Below are positions 1 through 6,292 of a stretch of 21,727 nt of DNA, piece by piece (positions within the stretch are counted from its first letter, which is position 1; every line of letters starts with the position of its first letter). Origin of the DNA: Bacteroidales bacterium UBA1077 (GTDB taxonomy: Bacteria; Bacteroidota; Bacteroidia; Bacteroidales; UBA932); NCBI GenBank assembly GCA_002314195.1, contig DCCQ01000076.1, forward strand, positions 15,055 through 36,781, given 5' to 3'. The position numbers and the translations under genes were made by a program. Below the pieces are notes generated by a model. It was not told where the DNA came from. It was given only the letters and a program-made list of their open reading frames with translations, and did no database searches.

Positions 1-53
1 TTCACCTCAAAGAACATTTCAAACAAATCAAAACAGTTTCTTAAAGTGCTGCT

Positions 54-515
54 TTAACGGATTTGTCCGTCATGTCTCCACAGCGCTTTCAGGCGGCCAA
101 GGAAAGAGTCTTGTCCGGGTGCGGACCTCTGACTAGAGAAATTGAGGTAATATTCCTGCGCCGTGAGACCTTCTGAGATCATCTGATAGATCACTCCCCA
201 GTCGGGGAGACCTCCGAGATTCCTGTCATCTATGAAAAGGTCTGCCTTAAGCTTGCGTGGTGCTGTCGGCATCTCCTCTCCTTCGTAATATTCCTCGGGA
301 TGGTTACTGTTGACCGCATAGAATTCCAGACCGCGCTCGCGGCACCAGTCAACGGCTTCCTGGAGCAGACGGCCTTCTCTTACAGACCAGAGTATGAGGG
401 TGTGGTGATCGGCCTGGATGCGTTTCAGTGTCGCCACGGCGAAAGGAATCTCCTTGCCTATTTTCGGGAATTTGTGTTCGACTATTGTACCGTCGAAGTC
501 AACCGCAATGATCAT
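54..515 (-). CDS. HAD-superfamily phosphatase (BT0820-like)
   Basis: Predicted cytosolic Mg-dependent phosphohydrolase of about 153 residues; the physiological substrate is unknown. The sequence opens with MIIAVDFDGTIVEH, which holds HAD motif I (DFDGT, nucleophile Asp). Motif II is the Ser in LILWSVREG, and motif III/IV is Lys in PRKLKADLFIDDRNLGG followed by the acidic DD pair. The whole protein is a compact HAD core with no obvious cap, as in small Bacteroides HAD proteins such as BT0820. I chose the ATG at 513-515 because it sits right before the conserved beta-strand; a TTG at 540-542 would add nine residues but lies against the T tract of a terminator-like element. It is the only gene on this strand before the fimbrial operon and is transcribed divergently from it. 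The family call is firm; the function is not. Confidence 0.85.
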   Translation of the reverse strand: MIIAVDFDGTIVEHKFPKIGKEIPFAVATLKRIQADHHTLILWSVREGRLLQEAVDWCRERGLEFYAVNSNHPEEYYEGEEMPTAPRKLKADLFIDDRNLGGLPDWGVIYQMISEGLTAQEYYLNFSSQRSAPGQDSFLGRLKALWRHDGQIR

Positions 516-540
516 CTTAGAATGAATCTTTAAATCGGAC

Positions 541-581
541 AAAAAAAATTAAAAACCTGACACCTGTTGCAATGTGGCAGG
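541..581 (-). terminator. Terminator-like hairpin plus T tract before the HAD gene
   Basis: Read on the minus strand, CCTG (581-578) pairs with CAGG (559-556), then one mismatch, then CAC (576-574) pairs with GTG (563-561) around a 10-nt loop. It is followed by TTTTT-AA-TTTTTTTT (555-541). The stem is short but the T tract is long. It lies downstream of the minus-strand promoter at 670-701 and 26 nt before the HAD ATG, so it would act as an attenuator or end a separate small RNA. There is no T tract on the plus side. Confidence 0.45.
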
Positions 582-663
582 AATCAAGCGGTTCGAATAA
601 CATATGGCCCGAAGCGGGTTATGTGGATTCACATTCTCGCCAATGGGCTGTTGTTTTCTAACT
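541..663 (-). ncRNA. Candidate small RNA or attenuated leader of the HAD gene
   Basis: About 120 nt between an inferred transcription start (near 663) and the terminator-like element. Minus-strand folding elements seen by eye: ATGTG/CACAT with a 4-nt loop, CCCG-ctt-CGGG, and the terminal stem followed by the T tract. Some reading frames here are open but they show no recognisable protein. I could not match it to 6S RNA, SRP RNA or a riboswitch class I know. It is inferred from the promoter-fold-terminator layout only. Confidence 0.35.
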
Positions 664-669
664 ATGACA

Positions 670-701
670 CAAATATACTCAAATGAGTCTGAAAAGGCAA
701 A
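670..701 (-). promoter_or_regulatory. Bacteroides-type promoter toward the HAD gene
   Basis: On the minus strand, TTTG (701-698) is followed after 20 nt by TATATTTG (677-670), an exact fit to the Bacteroides -33 TTTG / -7 TAnnTTTG pattern with its usual 19-21 nt spacing. The expected start is about 663, which gives a leader of about 150 nt before the HAD ATG. A short palindrome ACTCA-aa-TGAGT (677-688) lies between the two boxes and could be an operator. Confidence 0.6.
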
Positions 702-765
702 TGCGCGGGCGGAATAATCGCGGGAAATATTGTATTTCACATAATGTTTCAAAACAGTCCACCTT

Positions 766-808
766 GGCTCATTTTGGTTCATTTTTGGTTCATTTTGAGT
801 TCGTTTTT
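766..808 (+). repeat. Row of 10-11 bp direct repeats, possible operator
   Basis: Three consecutive copies of GG(C/T)TCATTTT(T) at 766-775, 776-786 and 787-796 are followed by a degenerate copy GAGTTCGTTTTT at 797-808. The period of 10-11 bp would put each copy on the same face of the helix. The row ends about 97 bp upstream of the -33 box of the fimbrial promoter and about 65 bp upstream of the -33 box of the divergent promoter, so it could serve either one. No regulator gene lies in the window. Confidence 0.5.
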
Positions 809-905
809 ATTTGCGTCCATGGCGTTATTGTTTCAGGGAATTAACATGATAGACCGTTTCCGTCAGCTTTTGATTCATTTTTTTTCGAGAAAGATTATTT
901 TTTAT

Positions 906-936
906 TTTGCTTTTTAAGATTTTGTGTCTAAATTTG
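906..936 (+). promoter_or_regulatory. Bacteroides-type promoter of the fimbrial operon
   Basis: TTTG (906-909), 19 nt, then TAAATTTG (929-936): an exact match to the -33/-7 consensus of the Bacteroides primary sigma factor. The expected start is near 943, giving an untranslated leader of roughly 210-240 nt before the first operon gene. The sequence just upstream is T-rich (870-905). Confidence 0.65.
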
Positions 937-997
937 CGCCGATTCTAATTTTTGAGTATTGAAACATTCTGCTTAGTAGGAAGCCGAATTAAGGATT

Positions 998-1060
998 ATG
1001 TCTAAAGCTGCTGAAAGATTGGCGAATTTCAGATCAGGGTTCTTCATCAACCCCGGTTAG
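998..1060 (+). CDS. Possible 20-residue leader peptide
   Basis: A short frame in the fimbrial mRNA leader reads MSKAAERLANFRSGFFINPG and then TAG. AAGGA (991-995) lies 2 nt before the ATG, closer than usual for a ribosome site. The stop (1058-1060) is 2 nt from an ATG at 1063 that is in frame with the DUF3575 gene, so a coupling role is conceivable. No similarity to a known leader peptide is recognised. It could be chance. Confidence 0.25.
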   Translation: MSKAAERLANFRSGFFINPG

Positions 1061-1155
1061 GAATGCGCATTTTTGTTTTGTGGCTGTGCGCTACGTTCTT
1101 ATATTCAGATGTTTGCGAAAGGCGGTTCAAGGAAAACGAGGTATACTGTTTGAAC

Positions 1156-1776
1156 ATGACTAGCACTGTGACTAACAAGCTGCGCATGACGCGTTGTATC
1201 GTGGGGATGGCGATTTTCGCCCTCTCCTTGTTCATCTCAAAACCTGTGACGGCTCAAAACGTGGCTGTGAAGACTAATTTGTTTCATGATGCCACGACGA
1301 CAGCCAACATCGGTGCCGAATTCCGTCTGGCTTCGAAATGGACGGCCGATCTGTCCGGAGACCTTAACCCGTGGAGATTTTCCGACAACCGCAGGTTTAA
1401 GCACTGGCTTCTTCAGCCGGAACTCCGCTATTGGACCTGCGATGCATGGGCGGGGCATTTCTTCGGCGCTCACCTCCTTGGCGGCCAGTTCAATGTGGGC
1501 GGCTGGGATATCAACGCCAACGCCCTCGGCACAGACTGGCGGCTGCTGAAGGACCGTCGCTACGAAGGATGGATGGCAGGCCTTGGACTGGCCTACGGCT
1601 ATGCCTGGATTCTCGGGCAGCATTGGAATCTTGAGGCTGAGGCGGGAGCTGGCTGGGTTCACAGCTGGTATGACACTTACCGATGCGCCGGCTGCGGCAA
1701 GAAGATCGCCAACGATGAACAGCATGACTATTTCGGTGTAACCAAACTGTCCGTAAGTCTTGTGTATCTATTCTAA
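1156..1776 (+). CDS. DUF3575-like outer-membrane beta-barrel protein, fimbrial operon
   Basis: About 206 residues. A signal peptide (hydrophobic core CIVGMAIFALSLFIS, cut after VTAQ) is followed by short alternating amphipathic strands rich in Trp and Tyr, with a charged RRFKHWLLQPELRYW segment and a C-terminal LSVSLVYLF that ends in Phe, the usual ending of a BAM-inserted barrel. This resembles DUF3575 proteins, which are often the first gene of Bacteroidales fimbrial operons. The exact role (assembly, anchoring or transport) is not established. The start is uncertain: ATG 1156 is used, ATG 1186 gives a tighter signal peptide, and ATG 1063 adds an unlikely 31-residue tail. The stop codon is directly followed by the next ATG (TAAATG), so the two genes are likely co-translated. 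Confidence 0.7.
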   Translation: MTSTVTNKLRMTRCIVGMAIFALSLFISKPVTAQNVAVKTNLFHDATTTANIGAEFRLASKWTADLSGDLNPWRFSDNRRFKHWLLQPELRYWTCDAWAGHFFGAHLLGGQFNVGGWDINANALGTDWRLLKDRRYEGWMAGLGLAYGYAWILGQHWNLEAEAGAGWVHSWYDTYRCAGCGKKIANDEQHDYFGVTKLSVSLVYLF

Positions 1777-3279
1777 ATGTCTGAAACAATGAAAAGAAAC
1801 AGCATATTCATTAATGTTTTGGCAACCCTTCTGCTTGGCACCGGGGGGGCCTCATGGGCTCAAAACACCTCTTGGGAGGTAACTGCCGCCAATGGCACTA
1901 AACAGACAGTTGACGGTGTTGTCGCTGAAAAGGCGAAAGTGACCCGCGATGGATCAAAAGTCGTGGTGGACATGAATCTGGATCTTTCCGGCATGAAGGT
2001 GAAAAGTTCCAAGGCCGTCCTCCTGACACCTTGGCTGGTGAACGGCGAAGACTCTCTGGCGCTTCCTTCGATAGGAATATACGGACGTCAGCGCTATTAC
2101 TACTATCAGCGCCGTGACGGTGAGCGGATGATCTCCGGAAGTGACGAGACCTCGTTCAGGACGGGTGATGACATGGACGCGGTGCCTTACAGCGCCGTGG
2201 TGACCTACCGAAAATGGATGAACGACTGCCGTTTGGTCCTTTCGCGCTCTGAATATGCCTGCTGCGGGAACAGTGTCCCAGGCCAGAGGGCGGAACTAGT
2301 CTCCAGGGCCCTTTGGGTGCCGGATGTGCCGGAACTGATCTACGTCTGCCCTGAAAGTGAGAGTATAAAGACACGCAGCCTGAGCGGAAGGGCCTACATA
2401 GATTTCCCGGTTGACAGGACAGAGATTCATCCTGATTACCACAACAACCTCGCTGAACTCGGCAAGATCCGCGCCACCATCGACTCTGTGCGCAACGACA
2501 AGGACATCACCGTGACTTCTGTATGGCTCAAAGGGTATGCCTCGCCTGAGGGAACCTACGTCCACAACACGATGCTGGCACGTGAGAGAACAGCCACCAT
2601 ACGCGAATATGTCCTGAAACTTTACGATTTTGATCCGTCCATCGTCACGTTTGACCAAGAACCGGAGAACTGGGACGGCCTCATCGCATGGCTCCGTGCA
2701 AGCTCTCTTCCGGACGCCGCAGAAATCCTTAAGATAGCTGAGGACAAGGAAGCCGATCCAGACGTGCGTGAATTCCGGATCCGCAAGTACTTCCCTGAGG
2801 ATTACAAGACCATGAAGGCCGAGATTTATCCTCGTCTGCGTTGCACTGAGTACAAGATAGACTACTGCATACGTGGCTATGCTGATCCTAAGGAGATTCT
2901 GCGTGTGATGAAGACCAACCCGGGCAAGTTGTCGCTCAACGAATTCTTCATTGCGGCCGAGAGCCTCGAGGCTGGCAGTCCTGAATTCGACAATGTCTTC
3001 GAGACCGCCGCCGTGATCTACCCGGAGGACAGTGTGGCCAACCTCAACGCGGCCAACGCCGCCATGGGACGGGGCGACTTGAAGACTGCCGAGGCAAGGC
3101 TGTCGAAAGCCGGTGACAGCGCCGAGGCTGAATATTCACGTGGAGTGCTCGCGGTGATGAACAAGGACTACACCAATGCGGTTGACTTCTTCCGCAAAGC
3201 CGCGGAGAAAGGATTGGAAGTTGCGGCGGAGCAGGCGGAGGTGTTCAATGAATATGCATGTTCGCTTGAAGCAGAGTAA
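1777..3279 (+). CDS. DUF3868-like protein with OmpA-like and TPR regions
   Basis: 500 residues, exported but not a lipoprotein: the signal peptide runs from MKRNSIFINVLATLLL to SWAQ. Residues about 30-190 resemble DUF3868. Residues about 205-290 look OmpA-like (AYIDFPVDRTEIHPDY, then LKGYASPEG and N-x-x-L-A-x-x-R-T), the region that binds peptidoglycan in OmpA. The C-terminal 100 residues have TPR-like helices (VANLNAANAAMGRGDLKTAE, YSRGVLAVMNKDYTNAVDFF). It is probably a periplasmic or outer-membrane-bound platform working with the DUF3575 barrel encoded just upstream. ATG 1789 is an equally good start. The following 55 nt before mfa1 are very AT-rich. Family membership is likely; the mechanism is inference. 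Confidence 0.7.
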   Translation: MSETMKRNSIFINVLATLLLGTGGASWAQNTSWEVTAANGTKQTVDGVVAEKAKVTRDGSKVVVDMNLDLSGMKVKSSKAVLLTPWLVNGEDSLALPSIGIYGRQRYYYYQRRDGERMISGSDETSFRTGDDMDAVPYSAVVTYRKWMNDCRLVLSRSEYACCGNSVPGQRAELVSRALWVPDVPELIYVCPESESIKTRSLSGRAYIDFPVDRTEIHPDYHNNLAELGKIRATIDSVRNDKDITVTSVWLKGYASPEGTYVHNTMLARERTATIREYVLKLYDFDPSIVTFDQEPENWDGLIAWLRASSLPDAAEILKIAEDKEADPDVREFRIRKYFPEDYKTMKAEIYPRLRCTEYKIDYCIRGYADPKEILRVMKTNPGKLSLNEFFIAAESLEAGSPEFDNVFETAAVIYPEDSVANLNAANAAMGRGDLKTAEARLSKAGDSAEAEYSRGVLAVMNKDYTNAVDFFRKAAEKGLEVAAEQAEVFNEYACSLEAE

Positions 3280-3334
3280 AACAGGAATATTTTTAATGTT
3301 ATTAATATTTTATTTATCAACCTTTGATTAACTG

Positions 3335-5092
3335 ATGTTTATGAAGACAAAACATTTAATCATCGCAGGCATGGCGCTTCTTTCGTTCGCTGCCTGCGAC
3401 AAGGAGACAGGTGATGTCGATCCTATCTTCAAGGGCGACAAAGCCTACATCAACGTACAACTTGCCTATGCTGATCCTCAGACCAGAGGAACAGGTGATT
3501 CTACTAACCCATTCTACTATGGAACCGCTGAGGAGAACAAGGTGAACAACGCACATTTCTTCTTCTACACCGCGAATGGCACATTTGCTGAATATGCAAA
3601 TGAGACTCTTGACTGGAAAGCCAACGGGGTTGACATTCCTACGACTGGCAACGTGGAAAAGATCAGCGGCGGTGTGGTCGTGCTCAAGAACCTTAAGTCC
3701 ACCAACTATCCTACCTATATGTCCGTTCTCCTCAACGCGAACGGAAGCATGGTTGAGGATCTCAAGGGAAAGAGCATCAAAGAGGCTCAGGATTACATCA
3801 TCAATGAAATAGCCACCGCTTCTGGCAACTCTCAGATTGATTGGTCTAATTTCGTCATGACAAGCTCTACCTTCAAGGCTGACAAGGCTGACGCGGCCTC
3901 AGGTTTCTTCTGTGTAAAGCTTAAGGCCAGCAACTTCCAGGACAGCGAAGAGGCCGCCAAGAATTCTGACAACGCCGTGACAGCTTATGTTGAGAGACTC
4001 GCCGCCAAGGTGAAAGTCGGATTCGCCGAGACCATCAAGGACAACAAGGGCTTAATCGGATCGTTTGTAGTTGACGGTAAGCCGGTTGAACTTTATTTCC
4101 ATGTTGACGGATGGGGACTTAACGGCACAACAAAGGATTCATACGCATTCAAGAACATCGACGACGCTTGGTCTTTTGGTGACTTCGCATGGAATGATCC
4201 TGCCAATTTCAGAAGCTACTGGGCCAAGTCTACAGTTTACGGAATCGAAGACGGAGTCTTCCCCGGCGACGCTGCCGGAGTTCTCCCTGGCACGACCACC
4301 ACACTCAACTACATCAGCTACAATGATCTCGCTGTTGACATTGAAAAGAATGCCTACTGCCGTGAGAACACCAACACCGTTGATAACCTCGAACGCAACT
4401 TCGCCGGTTCCGTGACCAGCGTTCTTCTCAAGGCCACGGTTGAGGATGCAGAGGGCAAGGCTTTTGAACTTGTCAACTATAAGAAGGAACTCTACACTCC
4501 TGAACACTACGTTGACACTGTACTCCTTGGCTACAAGACGAGCCACCCTGGAGCCAACATCATCGTTTGCGATGGCGCGGCTGAAAACAAGGTCTACAAG
4601 GATGTCGATGCTGAGCACACTGAGATCGTGAGTCTCGGAGACGGAGTAGTCTATGTGAAGCTCAAGGCTTTGACAGCTCCTGCCTTCTACTGCACCGGTG
4701 ATGTGGATTCAAAGACTTTCAGCGAGAAGATCACCGTTGACGAAGCCAACAATCTCCTTAACGGAACTGCTGCCGACGAGAAGGCTACATCAGCTTCCTA
4801 CTATAAGGGTGGTATGATGTACTATAACATCCCTATCGAGCATCTTCGTCAAGGCATCAAGTTCAATGAGACAGGTTTCAAGGCCAACATCAAAAATGCT
4901 GAGGCTGTCTACGGCGTTGTCCGCAACCACTACTACATGGTCACTGTCAACTCCATAAAGAATCTCGGCAAGGCCGTTTACGATCCGTCAGAGGTCATCA
5001 TCCCTGGTGACGACGACATCAAGAACTACTACGTAGGCGCCAAGATCAACATCCTTTCATGGAAGGTTGTCAAGCAGGACGTGGATCTTTAA
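3335..5092 (+). CDS. mfa1: Mfa1-family major fimbrial subunit
   Basis: 585-residue pilin precursor, close to P. gingivalis Mfa1 (about 560 residues). A lipoprotein signal peptide ends in LLSFAAC (Cys21). PQTRG at residues 49-52 gives Arg51, in the place where P. gingivalis pilins are cut by an Arg-specific protease to free the groove for the donor strand. The body is beta-rich with Mfa1-like features such as NNAHFFFYTANG, and late in the protein GVVRNHYYMVTVNSI, a typical closing strand of the family. The C-terminal tail is AKINILSWKVVKQDVDL and may be the polymerising strand. It should form the shaft. It is followed by a strong hairpin (5116-5170) before the anchor gene, which would suit high expression of this subunit. 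ATG 3341 is an alternative start. The symbol is by family only. Confidence 0.85.
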   Translation: MFMKTKHLIIAGMALLSFAACDKETGDVDPIFKGDKAYINVQLAYADPQTRGTGDSTNPFYYGTAEENKVNNAHFFFYTANGTFAEYANETLDWKANGVDIPTTGNVEKISGGVVVLKNLKSTNYPTYMSVLLNANGSMVEDLKGKSIKEAQDYIINEIATASGNSQIDWSNFVMTSSTFKADKADAASGFFCVKLKASNFQDSEEAAKNSDNAVTAYVERLAAKVKVGFAETIKDNKGLIGSFVVDGKPVELYFHVDGWGLNGTTKDSYAFKNIDDAWSFGDFAWNDPANFRSYWAKSTVYGIEDGVFPGDAAGVLPGTTTTLNYISYNDLAVDIEKNAYCRENTNTVDNLERNFAGSVTSVLLKATVEDAEGKAFELVNYKKELYTPEHYVDTVLLGYKTSHPGANIIVCDGAAENKVYKDVDAEHTEIVSLGDGVVYVKLKALTAPAFYCTGDVDSKTFSEKITVDEANNLLNGTAADEKATSASYYKGGMMYYNIPIEHLRQGIKFNETGFKANIKNAEAVYGVVRNHYYMVTVNSIKNLGKAVYDPSEVIIPGDDDIKNYYVGAKINILSWKVVKQDVDL

Positions 5093-5115
5093 TCGAGACA
5101 TTACTTTATTGTTCA

Positions 5116-5170
5116 CTTTCAACAGGGCGGCCGGATGGCCGTGTGTCCTCCGTCCGCCCTTGCTTGAAAG
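5116..5170 (+). terminator. Long intercistronic hairpin between mfa1 and mfa2
   Basis: CTTTCAA (5116-5122) pairs with TTGAAAG (5164-5170) and AGGGCGG (5124-5130) pairs with CCGCCCT (5154-5160). Inside are CGGA/TCCG and GG/CC with small mismatches around an 8-nt loop. That is about 20 base pairs. No T tract follows, so it is more likely an mRNA-stabilising or partial-termination structure than a full terminator, and the downstream genes must be read through. Confidence 0.65.
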
Positions 5171-5191
5171 AACTCCATAATCAATTCAACC

Positions 5192-5227
5192 GTTAGACTG
5201 TTATTTAGACTGTTATTTAGACTGTTA
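5192..5227 (+). repeat. 12-bp tandem repeat ending in the mfa2 start codon
   Basis: Three copies of (T/G)TTAGACTGTTA at 5192-5203, 5204-5215 and 5216-5227. The last two are identical and the first differs at one base. The final A of copy 3 is the A of the ATG at 5227, so the ribosome-binding region of mfa2 is built entirely from the repeat. Copy-number change would alter the leader length without touching the protein. Confidence 0.85.
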
Positions 5228-6282
5228 TGCTGTCTGCATTCAAAAAGATATTCGTCTTCCTGTCGGCCACGGTACTGGCCCTCGGAACGACTGTTTCTTG
5301 TGATGGACTGATCTACGATGGTGAGGGCGACTGCGCCGTGACCTACAGGGTTAAGTTTCGTTACGACATGAACATGAAATTCGCTGATGCTTTCTCCCAC
5401 GAGGTTAGCCGTGTGACGCTCTACGTCCTTGGTGGGGACGGCAGCATAATCTGGTCCAAGACTGAAAGCGGCGATGCTCTTGCCGCCGAGGACTATTCAA
5501 TGGTAGTCGATGTGCCCGCCGGAAGGTATGATCTCCTTGCCTGGTGCGACTCCGGAGATTATGGTTCGTTCAGTGTGGCCAAGGCCGATGATAAGACTGA
5601 TTTGAAGTGCTCGTTGAACACCAAGACCGCGACGGACGGGACCCCTTATGTGGATTCCGACATTGACAGGCTTTACTACGGCTATCTCGCGGGGGCGGAT
5701 TTCACCGCTGATGAAGGCACTGTGGTCGCAACAGTGAACCTGATGAAGGACACCAACCACTTCAGCATTGTTCTCCAGCATATTTCCGGCGAGCCGATGG
5801 ACAAGAGCAAGTTCTCGTTCTCCATCGTGGCTGACAACGCTTTCATGGATTGGGACAACAGCCTTATCCTTCAAGGCAAGCCGGAAGAGAGGCCCGCTCC
5901 TGAGACAAGCGTTGACTACCGCGCATGGTCGGTTGAGTCCGGCTCCGCCACCATCGAAAAAACTACCCGTGCGGACGCGTCTTTGAATGTCGTCATCGCC
6001 GAACTCACCACAGCGAGACTCTTCGGCGCCAGAAATGACATCCACCAGCCACGGCTCAACGTCACCAACAGGGAGTCCGGCAAAGACGTCCTCTCCGTTC
6101 CTTTGATTGACTTCGCCCTTCTCGTCAAGGGTAAATACAACGAGGCGATGGAAGATCAAGAATATCTTGACCGCCAGGATGACTACAACATGGTTTTCTT
6201 CCTTGACGACCAGGACAGATGGATCAATACTTTCATCTACATCAACTCATGGAAGGTTGTCCTTCAGAATGAGGATCTTTAG
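5227..6282 (+). CDS. mfa2: FimB/Mfa2-family fimbrial anchor subunit
   Basis: 351 residues, comparable to P. gingivalis FimB/Mfa2 (about 300-325). The lipoprotein signal ends in TTVSC (Cys25). Then come DGEGDCAVTYRVKFRYDMN and a Tyr/Asp-rich strand with PAGRYDLLAWCD, typical of the FimB/Mfa2 family, and late GKDVLSVPLIDFALLVKGKY. There is no T-R-(A/G/S) site near the N-terminus, consistent with a subunit that keeps its lipid and fixes the fimbria to the outer membrane while limiting length. The C-terminus INSWKVVLQNEDL closely matches that of the major subunit. The ATG is set by the repeat-rich leader. The next gene begins 10 nt after the stop. Confidence 0.85.
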   Translation: MLSAFKKIFVFLSATVLALGTTVSCDGLIYDGEGDCAVTYRVKFRYDMNMKFADAFSHEVSRVTLYVLGGDGSIIWSKTESGDALAAEDYSMVVDVPAGRYDLLAWCDSGDYGSFSVAKADDKTDLKCSLNTKTATDGTPYVDSDIDRLYYGYLAGADFTADEGTVVATVNLMKDTNHFSIVLQHISGEPMDKSKFSFSIVADNAFMDWDNSLILQGKPEERPAPETSVDYRAWSVESGSATIEKTTRADASLNVVIAELTTARLFGARNDIHQPRLNVTNRESGKDVLSVPLIDFALLVKGKYNEAMEDQEYLDRQDDYNMVFFLDDQDRWINTFIYINSWKVVLQNEDL

Positions 6283-6288
6283 AGGAGG
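6282..6288 (+). promoter_or_regulatory. Shine-Dalgarno-like GAGGAGG before the third pilin
   Basis: GAGGAGG overlaps the end of the mfa2 stop codon and lies 4 nt before the ATG at 6293 and 13 nt before the ATG at 6302. Strong SD sites are uncommon in Bacteroidota, where most leaders are AT-rich. It supports the start at 6293, or at 6302 if wide spacing is used. Confidence 0.5.
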
Positions 6289-6292
6289 TTTT

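Larger units (their letters stand above)
516..1155. other. Divergent regulatory region without a convincing protein gene
   Basis: This 640-base stretch separates the minus-strand HAD gene from the plus-strand fimbrial operon and is more AT-rich than the flanking genes. It holds the elements listed separately: the minus promoter and attenuator/sRNA candidate, the 10-11 bp direct-repeat row, the plus promoter and a 20-codon leader ORF. Longer open frames here, for example 549-782 on the minus strand, have no recognisable domain and run through the terminator-like region, so I do not call them genes. Confidence 0.6.

Noticed and set aside
41..57. TTAAAG-tgctg-CTTTAA stem at the HAD stop codon
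   Set aside because: Six mainly A-T pairs with no proper T tract after it. Too weak to call a terminator.
549..782. 77-codon open frame on the minus strand in the regulatory region
   Set aside because: It runs through the promoter, leader and terminator-like stem, has no recognisable domain and uses atypical codons. It is better explained as non-coding.
3280..3334. Possible internal promoter before mfa1
   Set aside because: AACCTTTG (3319-3326) is one base from a -7 box, but no TTTG lies at 19-21 nt upstream. AT-richness alone is normal for leaders in this group.
6107..6292. N-terminal extension of the third pilin gene
   Set aside because: The frame overlaps the conserved C-terminus of mfa2, gives a Ser/Thr/Arg-rich peptide, and would bury the lipoprotein signal that starts at 6293.
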